NCBI GenBank assembly: GCA_037189845.1
Contig: JBBCIS010000008.1
Span: 248,001 to 312,000, forward strand
Reading direction: 5' to 3'
DNA: 64,000 nucleotides
From: JAMLHH01 sp037189845
GTDB taxonomy: Bacteria > Bacteroidota > Bacteroidia > Chitinophagales > JADIYW01
Positions 36,209-45,982 of the stretch are shown one piece after another. Positions within the stretch are counted from its first letter, which is position 1. Each line of letters begins with the position of its first letter. The notes beneath the pieces are model-generated. The model did not search any database and was not told the origin of the DNA. It was given only the letters and a program-made list of their open reading frames with translations. The position numbers were made by a program, and so were the translations under genes.

Positions 36209-37069
36209 TTATTTTGAGCAGATGTTTGTTTTTTCTATCTCTTTGTTATTTCTGCTCCATTCACTCCAGGAGCCTACGTATAGTTTAGGTATTTCCATTT
36301 CAGCGTATGCCAGCGCTAGTAAGGTATGGCAAGCGGTGACTCCTGAACCACAATGGATGATAATATTCGCAGGATCAGTTTTTCCAAATTTTTTGCTGTA
36401 CTTATCTTTTAACTCATTGGGAGTAAGGAATAATCCGTCTTCATCTAAATTCTCTGTAAACGGAATGTTGATGGCCCCCGGGATATGTCCTGCAATTAAA
36501 TCTATAGGTTCTGTAATACCATCATAGCGTGCTTTCTCCCGCACGTCTACTACTAAATAGTTCGGGTTTCGAGAAACTTTTTCTACTTCATTTATTTCAA
36601 TGGTTGGCAAGTTCCATTTATCAATTGGGTGAGGAATAGGTGTCTGCTCTATTCTTTCCGTTTTTGAGCTTAAGGGAAAGTGGTGTTTTTTAGCCTGAGT
36701 CAAGCCTCCGTTTAATACCTGAACTTTCTCTAAACCGGCAGATTTCAACATCCACCAAAACCTTGCGGAAGCATTTGCTCCGTTTTTATCGTCATAGATA
36801 ATGATATGCTTATCTCTGTCAATTCCTGATTCGGCTAAGGTTTTGGCAAAGGCACCCGGTTCTGGTAACGGATGTCTTCCGCCCAAAGAAAGATCTTCCT
36901 GAATATCTGCTAATTGCGTGTTTAAATCTACAAAAAATGCACCTTCCAAATGTTCGGCATCATAATTTGCTCTCGCATCCTTACCATTGCTCACATCGAA
37001 AATCAGCACATTCTCATTCCTGAAAATCTTCAAAAGCTCGCTTACTTCAATAATCGGAGAAATTTTCAT
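36209..37069 (-). CDS. Sulfurtransferase of the 3-mercaptopyruvate/thiosulfate type
   Basis: The 286-residue protein has two tandem rhodanese domains. The first is inactive, as is usual. The second carries the catalytic C240 in the loop HCGSGVTAC. A CGSGVTA loop is the 3-mercaptopyruvate sulfurtransferase type, as opposed to CRKGVTA of thiosulfate enzymes. It likely moves sulfane sulfur in the cytoplasm, with no signal peptide. No pathway partners are adjacent, though a DoxD/DoxA protein occurs some 8 kb away. The stop codon abuts the frame remnant on the same strand. Confidence 0.9.
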   Translation of the reverse strand: MKISPIIEVSELLKIFRNENVLIFDVSNGKDARANYDAEHLEGAFFVDLNTQLADIQEDLSLGGRHPLPEPGAFAKTLAESGIDRDKHIIIYDDKNGANASARFWWMLKSAGLEKVQVLNGGLTQAKKHHFPLSSKTERIEQTPIPHPIDKWNLPTIEINEVEKVSRNPNYLVVDVREKARYDGITEPIDLIAGHIPGAINIPFTENLDEDGLFLTPNELKDKYSKKFGKTDPANIIIHCGSGVTACHTLLALAYAEMEIPKLYVGSWSEWSRNNKEIEKTNICSK

Positions 37070-37169
37070 TGTTTATTTTTTGTCCTATATCTATAATGAC
37101 TGATATTTTTTTGATAAGTGGATTTTTCCCTTCAAGAGACTATATTGAAGCCCATAGATGAAGCAAACT

Positions 37170-38414
37170 TTAATAATACTTCAACAGAAACATCTTTAAT
37201 ATTACTAATCCTGTAATTGCAGACAGCTCTATATTTCTTTCTCTGTTATTGGTGAATTGCAGCTTCCTGATGAACTGTTGGTTTTTATCCGCTACGCCAA
37301 TATAAACACATCCTACAGGCTTCTCTTCGCTGCCGCCACCGGGACCTGCTACTCCTGAAACAGCTATTGCCAGGCTGACATCCAGATGTTTGATAGCGCC
37401 TGAAAGCATTTCGCTGACCGTCTGTTCACTGACGGCACCATATTGTGCCAGGGTAGAAGGTTGAACATCCAAAGCAGAAATTTTAATCTCATTAGAGTAG
37501 GAGATAATACTTCCTTTAAAATAGTCAGAAGAACCTGCTACTTTAGTGATCAAGTGGCTGATATAACCACCTGTACAACTCTCTGCAGTACCTATGGTCA
37601 GCTTTCTGTCTCTGAGCATTGTGCCTATCACAGCTTCAAATGAAGGGTTTTCTGTGCTGTAAACATATTTTTCTACCAGCTTTGCAGCTTCTGCAGTCAA
37701 TTTTTCAGATAATATTCTGACTTCATTCTCATCTTTTCCGTGCCCGGAAATTCTGAGCCGGACCTTTCCTACACTGGGTAGATAGGCCAGTGAAAAGTTT
37801 GGTGGCAGATTTTTTTCGAAATCCACGAGTGCATCAGCCAGAATAGTTTCGCCGACACCGGCAGTATATATATGTGAGTTGATGATGGCCGGCAGTGTGT
37901 ATTTTTCTTTGATGGCAGGAATTACGGCCAGCTCCATCATTTTTTTCATTTCATAAGGGACTCCCGGCATAGATACGATCATTGTCCCGTTATCAAAATA
38001 CATAGATCCCGGCGCAGTACCTTGCGTGTTGTGTATGACCTGCGCATTCTGAGGTAGATAAGCCATCTTTTTGGAAGGTTCATGTACAGGACGATTCCGG
38101 GAAATATACATATTCCGGATATTTTCCCATACTTCTTCGTGATAGACTAATGGCTGATGGAAATATTCTCCGATAGCTTCCACGGTCAGATCATCAGATG
38201 TAGGTCCGAGGCCACCTGTGATCAATATTATTTTTGCCACTTTCGATGCAGCACCAATATTTTCAATAATAGCTTCTTTGGTGTCAGCAATTGTCCAGTG
38301 TGCTGTCACTTGGATACCCAGCTGTGTTAATTCATTACCGAGCCAATGAGAATTGGTATTGAGCGTATTACCGATGAGTAGCTCATCTCCGATAGATAAT
38401 AAGATCGCGTTCAT
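37170..38414 (-). CDS. cinA: CinA: competence/damage-inducible protein, NMN amidohydrolase
   Basis: The 414-residue protein has an N-terminal MoCF-like domain (about 1-170: LSIGDELLIGNTLNTNS, ITGGLGPTSDDLT, GTAPGSM) with ADP-ribose/NAD-related activity. A C-terminal CinA domain starts near residue 255 with LTIGTAESCTGGYISHLIT and includes AVSGVAGPGGGSEEKPVG. In characterised members this domain deamidates nicotinamide mononucleotide. The length fits the two-domain form. It is divergent from the DUF4197 lipoprotein gene. Confidence 0.95.
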   Translation of the reverse strand: MNAILLSIGDELLIGNTLNTNSHWLGNELTQLGIQVTAHWTIADTKEAIIENIGAASKVAKIILITGGLGPTSDDLTVEAIGEYFHQPLVYHEEVWENIRNMYISRNRPVHEPSKKMAYLPQNAQVIHNTQGTAPGSMYFDNGTMIVSMPGVPYEMKKMMELAVIPAIKEKYTLPAIINSHIYTAGVGETILADALVDFEKNLPPNFSLAYLPSVGKVRLRISGHGKDENEVRILSEKLTAEAAKLVEKYVYSTENPSFEAVIGTMLRDRKLTIGTAESCTGGYISHLITKVAGSSDYFKGSIISYSNEIKISALDVQPSTLAQYGAVSEQTVSEMLSGAIKHLDVSLAIAVSGVAGPGGGSEEKPVGCVYIGVADKNQQFIRKLQFTNNRERNIELSAITGLVILKMFLLKYY

Positions 38415-38493
38415 TCTATATTTTTAACAATAAATAGTGGGTAATGCATACAGGGCTTTTTGCTACATTTACAATGAAATTAAGCTTTCTTTT

Positions 38494-39231
38494 ATGAAAA
38501 ATGTATTAAGTGTTTTTTTAGCAGCGACATTGTTTTTTAGTAGCTGTACAACCACCCAGATTCAGGATACAATGGGTGCTGTTTTAGGCAATAGCTCAGG
38601 AGTGACCAGTACGGAAGCTGCAAGTGGCTTGAAAGAAGCCTTGTCCAAAGGCTTTGTAACTGCCATCGGTCTGCTTTCCAAAGAAGATGGTTTTTATGGT
38701 AATTCATTGGTGAAAATTCCATGGCCGGAGGAGGCTCAGTTTGTCATGAATGCCATGCAAAAAATAGGCATGGGGGCACAAGTTGATAAGGTGACTTTGT
38801 CTCTCAACAGAGCTGCGGAAAAAGCTTCCGGTGAAGCATTGGATGTGTTTGTTCAGGCCGTCAAGCAAATAACTTTTCAGGATGCAATGGGAATTTTATT
38901 AGGCGGAGATGGTGCTGCTACAGATTATCTTAAAAGAACAACAACGGTGATTCTTGCTGATAAATTCAGACCGATAGTAGAAAGTTCTTTGGGTACTGTA
39001 AACGCTACCAAGTATTGGACAGATGCTATCACTATTTATAATAAAATACCTTTGACCAATAAAAAAGTTGAAACAGACCTTACCACTTTTGTTACACAAA
39101 AAGCTTTGAAAGGGGTTTTCAAAAAGGTAGAAGAGCAGGAAAACAATATCAGAAATAACCTGAGCTTCAGAAATACTGCATTATTGCAAAAAGTATTTGG
39201 TTTTGCAGACAGCAAAAAAACAGCTAACTAA
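38494..39231 (+). CDS. DUF4197 lipoprotein
   Basis: The 245-residue protein starts MKNVLSVFLAATLFF with lipobox FSSC (C18). The mature domain matches the DUF4197 pattern: ASGLKEALSKGFVTAIGLLSKEDGFYGNSLVKIPWPEEA, then VQAVKQITFQDAMGILLGGDGAATDYLKRTT. Family members are outer-membrane lipoproteins of unknown function widely found in Bacteroidota and Proteobacteria. A longer in-frame ATG at 38437 would add a non-signal sequence, so the internal Met at 38494 is chosen. It is followed by a strong terminator. Confidence 0.9.
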   Translation: MKNVLSVFLAATLFFSSCTTTQIQDTMGAVLGNSSGVTSTEAASGLKEALSKGFVTAIGLLSKEDGFYGNSLVKIPWPEEAQFVMNAMQKIGMGAQVDKVTLSLNRAAEKASGEALDVFVQAVKQITFQDAMGILLGGDGAATDYLKRTTTVILADKFRPIVESSLGTVNATKYWTDAITIYNKIPLTNKKVETDLTTFVTQKALKGVFKKVEEQENNIRNNLSFRNTALLQKVFGFADSKKTAN

Positions 39232-39253
39232 AACCCCGGAAATATACAATGTA

Positions 39254-39288
39254 AAGTCCTGGCAGCTAAGAATTGCCGGGACTTTTTT
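39254..39288 (+). terminator. Terminator after the DUF4197 gene
   Basis: An 11-bp stem (AAGTCCTGGCA with TGCCGGGACTT, one G-T pair) with a nine-base loop is followed by a T run. It lies 22 bases after the stop codon. Confidence 0.9.
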
Positions 39289-39475
39289 ATAGAAATTCTA
39301 TAGTGTATTAGGGGAAGAGAGCAAAGACCTGAGCGCGAGGTCATAAACCAGGAAGATTGCCATATGATTTTGGTTATCAGGGGCTGATTTTTTTGTGTTA
39401 TTATTCATTATAAGATATTGACTTATCATAAATTGATTCGTAGCTTTTACGTTATTTTCAGACAGCTAAGATTAT

Positions 39476-41728
39476 ATGTCACATTTACCTGCACTGATTA
39501 CAGATTTGGCTTTGATACTGGTCATGGCCGCAGTTACTACTATCATTTTTAAAAAGCTGAAGCAACCTGTTGTATTGGGATACATCCTGGCAGGCTTGCT
39601 GGTCGAACCACAGATAGCTTTTTTACCGAATGTACAGGATAATAATTCTATATCCATCTGGGCAGAGATAGGGATTATCTTTTTATTGTTCAATCTGGGA
39701 CTGGAATTCAGTATCAAAAAGATGGTGAAGGTCGGTCCGGTCGCAGCACCTACGGGCTTATTTGAGACTCTGATGATGATGGCGATAGGATATGTCGTTG
39801 GAGGAATTTTGGGCTGGCCACAGATGGACAGAATATTTCTGGGAGGGATGATTGCTATATCTTCTACTACTATTATTATCAGAGCATTTGATGAGCTCAG
39901 GCTTAAAACCCAGAAGTATACAGGTCTGGTGATGGGTGTGCTGATTATAGAAGATATCATAGCTGTTTTACTATTAGTGATACTTTCTACAATAGCAGTC
40001 AGCCAGAGCTTTGAGGGAACAGAGCTCATACTCTCAATAGTACAGCTGGCGATATTTCTGAGCTTGTCTTTTGTAATAGGAATTTATCTGATACCGACTG
40101 CACTGAATAAGCTGAGTAAATATCTGGATGATGAAACCATTCTTGTCATGTCGCTCGGGCTTTGTCTGGCCATGGTAGTGCTTGCCAATTTATCAGGCTT
40201 TTCTTCGGCATTGGGTGCATTTTTAATGGGAACAATACTGGCGGAAACCAATTACGTGGAACGAATAGAACATCAGCTGAAATCGCTGAAAGATTTATTC
40301 GGAGCCGTATTCTTCGTGTCAGTGGGAATGATGATCAATCCGGTTTTGCTTTGGGAAAATATTGTTCCAGTGTTGGTACTGACAGTGGCAGTATTGATAG
40401 GAAAAACCTTTTGTGTCACAATAGGAATGCTGATTTCCGGTCAGCCATTGAAAGCCTCTTTACAGTCGGGAATGAGCATGAGCCAGATAGGGGAGTTCTC
40501 TTTTATCATTGCCACACTGGGTTTATCGCTGGGAGTTATCAGTGATTTTCTGTATCCGATAGCCGTCGGGGTGTCGGTCATTACTACATTTAGTACGCCT
40601 TACATGATCAAGCTGTCAGAACCGGCATACAAGTTTGTCGAAAAGACGCTGCCTTCCAAATGGATAGAAACTTTAAACAATTATTCTAACAGCAGCCAGC
40701 AGATTTCTGATGATAGTGACTGGAAAATATTGGTGAAATCTTATGCAACAGTCGTATTGGTCAATGCGGTCATCGCTTTTGGTATTATTATACTGGCTTA
40801 TCACGCATTATTACCTTATGAGGAAAAAATATTCGGAAAAAGCATCTTCAATGAAGTGATCTTCTTTTTTGTGACTTTATTAGCTGTGCTTCCTTTTGTC
40901 TGGGGTATTCTCCGCAGAAATGTACAGCAGGAGCTGTTTAAAAAAATGTGGAATGAAAATCCTTTGAACAAAGGGCCGTTATTGTCCCTGGAGCTGGCCC
41001 GTGTTTTTGTAAGCATCGCTATTCTGACTTTCCTTTTGAGTAAAGTGTTTTCTACAGGATTGGTGTTAGTGATAGCGATGATTGTAGTGATTTTGGGTGT
41101 GAGCTTCTTTTCTTCCAAAATTCAGGAATACTACAGTAAAATCGAATCGAGATTTTATACCAATCTGAATCATAAAGAAATAGCGGTCAAAGAACGCACG
41201 AATAAACTGTATGGTCTCATGCCCTGGGATACTCACTTTGCAGATATTAAAGTGACAGCAGCTTCTGATTTTGTAGGTAAAAAGCTGAAAGATTTGCAAT
41301 TGAGAGAACAGTATGGAGTCAATGTAGCTATCATAGACCGGAAATTTGAAAAAATTTATGTTCCTTCAAAAGAGGAAGTCGTTTTGCCGGGAGATATATT
41401 AACAATTATTGGTGATGATGCTCAGCTGGCGCAGATAAAAGAATTATTTGATGTGCCGCTACCTGAAAAGAAAATACAGTCTCACGAAAAGATAGATTTA
41501 GGGAAAATTGTTGTTCACGAAGGAGATAAGATTTGTGGGCTGACAATTACCGAAAGTGGAATCCGGGAAGCTACCCACGGAATGGTCATCGGGATAGAAA
41601 AAGAATCTGAAAAAGATTTAAACCCTCCGTCTTCTACTATTCTGAAAGCCGGTGATGTCGTCTGGATAGTCGGTGACTTGAAGCTGATTCGTCAGTTTGA
41701 GAGAGAAGTAGCTGTGAAAATTGTATAA
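39476..41728 (+). CDS. Kef/CPA2-type cation:proton antiporter with TrkA-C domains
   Basis: The 750-residue inner-membrane protein has about 12 transmembrane segments in residues 1-385, with typical CPA2 motifs such as PVVLGYILAGLL near the start and IGEFSFIIATLGLSLG later. A second hydrophobic block follows at about 420-545. Two soluble RCK_C (TrkA-C) repeats end the protein, near residues 595-660 and 680-750, with DILTIIGDDAQLAQIKELF and DVVWIVGDLKLIRQF. This is the KefB/KefC or Na/H antiporter architecture with ligand-gated regulation. No glutathione-binding N-terminal TrkA domain is seen. Confidence 0.9.
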   Translation: MSHLPALITDLALILVMAAVTTIIFKKLKQPVVLGYILAGLLVEPQIAFLPNVQDNNSISIWAEIGIIFLLFNLGLEFSIKKMVKVGPVAAPTGLFETLMMMAIGYVVGGILGWPQMDRIFLGGMIAISSTTIIIRAFDELRLKTQKYTGLVMGVLIIEDIIAVLLLVILSTIAVSQSFEGTELILSIVQLAIFLSLSFVIGIYLIPTALNKLSKYLDDETILVMSLGLCLAMVVLANLSGFSSALGAFLMGTILAETNYVERIEHQLKSLKDLFGAVFFVSVGMMINPVLLWENIVPVLVLTVAVLIGKTFCVTIGMLISGQPLKASLQSGMSMSQIGEFSFIIATLGLSLGVISDFLYPIAVGVSVITTFSTPYMIKLSEPAYKFVEKTLPSKWIETLNNYSNSSQQISDDSDWKILVKSYATVVLVNAVIAFGIIILAYHALLPYEEKIFGKSIFNEVIFFFVTLLAVLPFVWGILRRNVQQELFKKMWNENPLNKGPLLSLELARVFVSIAILTFLLSKVFSTGLVLVIAMIVVILGVSFFSSKIQEYYSKIESRFYTNLNHKEIAVKERTNKLYGLMPWDTHFADIKVTAASDFVGKKLKDLQLREQYGVNVAIIDRKFEKIYVPSKEEVVLPGDILTIIGDDAQLAQIKELFDVPLPEKKIQSHEKIDLGKIVVHEGDKICGLTITESGIREATHGMVIGIEKESEKDLNPPSSTILKAGDVVWIVGDLKLIRQFEREVAVKIV

Positions 41729-41943
41729 AATACCTTGTTAAGGACTTACAGATATATCCGGTTGAGTGGAAGTAAACCTCAAAAAACAGAGCTTATAATT
41801 CAAACCGCAAGTGTTCCTTGTTGCTTTTTTCTCAATTGATAAGCCTTTACAGTAGTTTTTATTTAATTTGTGCGGAATAGCAATAAAAAAGCACAGGTAT
41901 TTTAAGATGAATAATACTGCCTGGTGCTGAAAATCATAAGAAA

Positions 41944-44130
41944 ATGTCAAAAAAGAAATCAAATAAGAACAGTAGCAAGGATATAAGAAGCTCTATCCTT
42001 TCGTACATGAAAGGCCTGGAAGGAGGGAAAGCTATTGCCGAAAGTCAGATTTCGAGAAAGCTATCAGCATACTTTACAAAAAATGAAATTATACGCACCT
42101 TGTATGCGCTCACTGCGGAAGGGGCTTTATCTGTTTCAGGAGGAAATAAATTCAAACTGAAAGGTGGTGCAGTGTCCAAAGGTCATAAAACATTAGAAGT
42201 TGGTGAGGAAATCACCGGTACTGTAGATATGACAAAAAATGGCAGCGCATATATCATTCCCGATAGTGGTGGGAAAGATGTCTATGTAATCGCTAAAAAT
42301 CTGAATCGGGCATTTAACAGAGATAAGGTAAAAGTAGCTATCAACAGCAGCCGGAATAAACCGGAAGGCGTAGTTACTGAGATCATTGAACGCAACAGAA
42401 CGATTTTTATCGGAAAGGTGGACAAACGTAAGCACTGCTTTGTCAGACTGGATGATCCGACCATACCTGTCGATTTTTTCATTCCGGATGAACGTGCCAA
42501 AGATGCCAACCATGGTGATAAAGTAGTCGTGGAACTCACAGATTGGCCGCTGAATGTGAGAAATCCGTTTGGTAAAATCACTGAAGTGCTGGGTAAAGCC
42601 GGACACAATGACGTGGAGATGAAATCTTTACTGATAGAAAACGGATTCTATCTGCATTTCAGTAAAGAAGCGCTCAAAGAAGCTGAAGCATTGAAGATGA
42701 AAATTCCGAAATCAGAAATTGCCAAACGCAGAGATTTCAGAGAAATTACAACTTTCACTATTGACCCGCTGGATGCCAAAGATTTTGACGATGCAATCTC
42801 TATACGTCCTTTAGAGGATGGAAAGTGGGAAATAGGCGTGCATATCGCTGACGTATCACATTATGTACAGGAAGGGAGTGCCATGGACAGAGATGCCTAC
42901 AAAAGAGCAACTTCTGTGTACCTGGTGGACAGAGTGGCGCCGATGTTTCCGGAACAATTATCAAATATCGTATGCTCTCTGAGACCGGAGGAAGAAAAGT
43001 GTTGCTTCTCGGCAGTATTTGAGATGGATGAAAATGCAAATGTGCTTTCCAGATGGTTTGGGAGAACAGTCATTTACTCAGATAAAAGATTTGTCTACGA
43101 AGAAGCGCAGGAAATATTGGAAGGGAAAGAAGGACCTTTTGCAGAAGAGCTGAAAAAGCTCAACCAGCTGGCGTACAAGCTCAGAGATAAGAGATTTCAT
43201 GAGGGATCGGTGAATTTTGATTCACAGGAAGTCCGTTTCCAGCTGGATGAAAAAGGCAAGCCTGTCGGTGTATATGTCAAGGAACGGAAAGATGCTCACA
43301 TGCTGGTAGAAGATTTTATGTTGCTGGCGAATAAGCATGTGGCTCAGTACATAGGGCAGGAAATGAATGCCAGTGGTAAAACTCCTTTTGTCTATCGTAT
43401 ACATGATGCTCCGGACGAAGATAAGCTGAAGGATTTTGCACTTTTTGCAGCACGTTTCGGTTACAGAATGAACTTTGACAATCCTAAAAAAGTGGCCAAA
43501 GAGCTGAACCGGCTCATGTTGGAAATTGAGGGACATCCGGAACAGACACTTCTACAGCAGCTGGCTATCCGCTGTATGGCAAAAGCTGTTTATACTACAG
43601 ATAATATTGGTCACTACGGACTGGGATTCGAATATTACACGCATTTTACATCACCGATACGTAGGTATCCCGATGTGATGGTACATAGATTATTACAATT
43701 GGTGCTGGACGGACAGCCATTGCCGAAAGCGGCAGATCTGGAAGCAAAATCCAAGCATTGTTCAGAACGGGAACGTGCTGCTATGGAAGCAGAAAGAGAT
43801 TCGGTCAAATACAAAATGATTGAATTCATGGAAGACAGAATAGGAGAGGTCTTCCGTGGTGTGGTATCAGGTGTGAAAACATGGGGAGTCTATGTGGAGC
43901 TGCCGGGGTGGAATACAGAAGGTATGATACGACTGGAAAATTTTTCGGATGATAAGTATGTGGTAGATGAGAAAAACATGATGATACGGGGCATTTTCTC
44001 CGATAAAAAATACTATCTCGGTGACGAGATCTATGTCAAATTACTCTTCGTCGATAAAGTGAAAAAAACGATAGACTTCGATCTGAGCAATGAACGGGAG
44101 TATGAAGAGCAGGATTTAAGTGAGGAGTAA
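41944..44130 (+). CDS. rnr: Ribonuclease R
   Basis: The 728-residue 3'-5' exoribonuclease degrades structured RNA. The N-terminal region is basic (SKKKSNKNSSK) with a helix-turn-helix-like segment, followed by cold-shock domains. The RNB catalytic site is DPLDAKDFDDAIS, with the magnesium-binding aspartates near residues 274-283. A C-terminal S1 domain starts near GEVFRGVVSGVKTWGVYVEL. Length and domain order are normal. A hairpin follows 40 bases after the stop. Confidence 0.96.
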   Translation: MSKKKSNKNSSKDIRSSILSYMKGLEGGKAIAESQISRKLSAYFTKNEIIRTLYALTAEGALSVSGGNKFKLKGGAVSKGHKTLEVGEEITGTVDMTKNGSAYIIPDSGGKDVYVIAKNLNRAFNRDKVKVAINSSRNKPEGVVTEIIERNRTIFIGKVDKRKHCFVRLDDPTIPVDFFIPDERAKDANHGDKVVVELTDWPLNVRNPFGKITEVLGKAGHNDVEMKSLLIENGFYLHFSKEALKEAEALKMKIPKSEIAKRRDFREITTFTIDPLDAKDFDDAISIRPLEDGKWEIGVHIADVSHYVQEGSAMDRDAYKRATSVYLVDRVAPMFPEQLSNIVCSLRPEEEKCCFSAVFEMDENANVLSRWFGRTVIYSDKRFVYEEAQEILEGKEGPFAEELKKLNQLAYKLRDKRFHEGSVNFDSQEVRFQLDEKGKPVGVYVKERKDAHMLVEDFMLLANKHVAQYIGQEMNASGKTPFVYRIHDAPDEDKLKDFALFAARFGYRMNFDNPKKVAKELNRLMLEIEGHPEQTLLQQLAIRCMAKAVYTTDNIGHYGLGFEYYTHFTSPIRRYPDVMVHRLLQLVLDGQPLPKAADLEAKSKHCSERERAAMEAERDSVKYKMIEFMEDRIGEVFRGVVSGVKTWGVYVELPGWNTEGMIRLENFSDDKYVVDEKNMMIRGIFSDKKYYLGDEIYVKLLFVDKVKKTIDFDLSNEREYEEQDLSEE

Positions 44131-44169
44131 TTAGTTTTGCTTAATCATATTTATTGGATAGATAGTGTG

Positions 44170-44204
44170 AATCAGATTTTTTTACTGAAGATCTGATTGT
44201 TTTT
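44170..44204 (+). terminator. Probable terminator after rnr
   Basis: An 8-bp perfect stem AATCAGAT/ATCTGATT with a 13-base loop is followed by GTTTTTAT. It lies 39 bases after the rnr stop and 14 bases before the next ATG. Confidence 0.5.
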
Positions 44205-44217
44205 ATAACATAACGAG

Positions 44218-44838
44218 ATGAGACGGGATTTGCTGATTCGGGAATACATGCGTAACATAAATCGGAGTGATAATTGGGCTGTAATAGCTTTTCTGGAAAA
44301 GTATGAGCCTGCGGTTTTAAGGCATGAGGGATTTCAAAGTCAGGGAGATTTTGAAAATTATGTGTTTTTTAGTAGATCATTTATTGTCGCTTTGGAAAAT
44401 GAAAAGCTGTTTGAACGTGCTTTGCTACAGGTGGTTCAGCTGGAACAATCTGTTCAGGATAACCTGCTTAAGTATAAACTGTATATAGAACAGGAAAATC
44501 TGTATGGTAATGTGATGATTAAAAGGGGAGCTATATTGTATATGCTGGAAAGAAGAAGAGAATCCGAAGCCGTTTTTGATCAGCTATTAGAATTGCAACC
44601 TGAAAACACAAGTGCGAAAAAGTGGCGATACAAAATTCAATCTCATTATAATAGCAAACGTTACTGGAAATTTTTTTCGGTATTTATTATACTGAGTATA
44701 CTCTTCAAATTGCAGTATAAATGGTTAAGTATTCCTTCGTTGTCCTTAGGGTTGCTTATTTTATCTGGCTTACTTTTTCTTTTTATGCATATTCGGTATG
44801 TTGTTGTTCCCTGGTATAAATACAAGAAGGGTAAATAA
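44218..44838 (+). CDS. Hypothetical TPR-like protein with two C-terminal TM segments
   Basis: The 206-residue protein has a helical N-terminal part (about 1-135). Within it, KRGAILYMLERRRESEAVFDQLLELQPENTSAKKWRYKIQ looks like one tetratricopeptide unit. Two hydrophobic segments near residues 148-165 and 172-195 follow, and a basic tail YKYKKGK closes the protein. It is therefore a membrane protein with cytoplasmic helices. I do not recognise a family. It follows the rnr hairpin and is convergent with the DoxD/DoxA gene across a perfect inverted repeat. Confidence 0.75.
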   Translation: MRRDLLIREYMRNINRSDNWAVIAFLEKYEPAVLRHEGFQSQGDFENYVFFSRSFIVALENEKLFERALLQVVQLEQSVQDNLLKYKLYIEQENLYGNVMIKRGAILYMLERRRESEAVFDQLLELQPENTSAKKWRYKIQSHYNSKRYWKFFSVFIILSILFKLQYKWLSIPSLSLGLLILSGLLFLFMHIRYVVVPWYKYKKGK

Positions 44839-44874
44839 ACCATCACAGAATTGATTGTTCAATTCTGTGATGGT
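44839..44874. terminator. Bidirectional terminator-like perfect hairpin
   Basis: A perfect 15-bp stem ACCATCACAGAATTG with a six-base loop (44854-44859) sits directly after the stop of the plus-strand gene and 16 bases beyond the stop of the convergent gene at 44890. Such a hairpin can end transcription from both sides, though the T run is weak on the plus strand. Confidence 0.65.
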
Positions 44875-44889
44875 GAATTCATCAGAAGG

Positions 44890-45903
44890 TTAACTTTTTT
44901 CTATTTCAACTGTCCAGATAGTTCCGCTGATATCCAGTAATTCCAAAGTGTATAGACCTTGTAAATGACGAAAACTGTCATTTTTGAATGTAAGAGTTGC
45001 TCTTGCACCTAAAGGTAGTATCAGACTGTGCTTGCCTGAATAAACTTTTGCCACGTAATCATTTTGAATTTGCTCAGATGCCAGTTGAGATATCTCCTGC
45101 TGATTTTGTTCGAAAAGAATATTCCCGGTTGTATCTTTCAGCTGTATCCCTATCAGAAAAGATCCGTAAACATCCGCCCCTTCATCTCTGAATACCTGAA
45201 AAGATAATTTGTCCTCATCTATTTTAGCAGATGAAATGGTGACATGCGGCCTGACGGACAGATTATGAAGCGTACCATACACACCTCCATGAAAGTACTG
45301 ATTGGTGAAAATCGTTAATCCAAAAATGAATGCAGATCCTGAAAACAGGATGTATTTCAATGTTCCGAAAGAAAGTGGAAGTTTTCCGGAAGCTAATATC
45401 CGAAACAATGGGTGTGAGCTGGAAAAAAGATTTTTTCTCATCAGATATTCATCCAATGAAAAATATCCTCCGCCGGTAAAAAATATGGTAAAACCGGAAG
45501 CAACTCCCAGAACGCCAATCTGCCATTCGTCCAGACAGGTAGTACCCAGCCAGCCGGAACCTAAAAGAATACCGAAGGCCAGACTGAAAACGCCAATGCT
45601 CATGAGCCGGGTCATACATCCCAGCATGAACAATAATCCTACTATTCCTTCTATGATCGTGAAGATCGCCATCGCCCACCAAAGCTGATCGGGATGAGAA
45701 ACGAGATGCTCTATCATGGGTTTGATGCCCAGTGCATGCGGGAGAAAATGATTGAATTTTTCACCAATGTAGCCCGCTGCTTCCGGATCTAATTTGTTTT
45801 CAAGGATGAGTCTTCGCCAGAATGCGGAGAAATATGTCCAGCCTGCTACCCAGCGCAATGCTGTAGTAAACATACCTGCTGTAGAATAAGTACTATTCTG
45901 CAT
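44890..45903 (-). CDS. Thiosulfate:quinone oxidoreductase-type DoxD/DoxA fusion protein
   Basis: The 337-residue protein has four transmembrane segments in residues 10-155, in the DoxD pattern: ALRWVAGWTYFSAFWRR, then IEGIVGLLFMLGCMTRLMS, with GSGWLGTTCLDEWQIG. A further membrane segment and a C-terminal soluble beta domain of the DoxA kind follow after about 180 residues. In archaea DoxD and DoxA are separate subunits of a thiosulfate:quinone oxidoreductase; here they are fused. The quinone-linked function is inferred from that family. It is convergent with the TPR gene. Confidence 0.82.
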   Translation of the reverse strand: MQNSTYSTAGMFTTALRWVAGWTYFSAFWRRLILENKLDPEAAGYIGEKFNHFLPHALGIKPMIEHLVSHPDQLWWAMAIFTIIEGIVGLLFMLGCMTRLMSIGVFSLAFGILLGSGWLGTTCLDEWQIGVLGVASGFTIFFTGGGYFSLDEYLMRKNLFSSSHPLFRILASGKLPLSFGTLKYILFSGSAFIFGLTIFTNQYFHGGVYGTLHNLSVRPHVTISSAKIDEDKLSFQVFRDEGADVYGSFLIGIQLKDTTGNILFEQNQQEISQLASEQIQNDYVAKVYSGKHSLILPLGARATLTFKNDSFRHLQGLYTLELLDISGTIWTVEIEKS

Positions 45904-45982
45904 AAAATATTGATTTTTAAATTTGAATTCGATTTATGAATAGATGCAATAGCCGGTCAGCGACTAATCCATCGGGCGGCAG

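Noticed and set aside
39472..40029. 185-codon minus-strand frame opposite the antiporter gene start
   Set aside because: It is antisense to transmembrane segments, which commonly leaves long open frames rich in Ile and Ser; no independent evidence.
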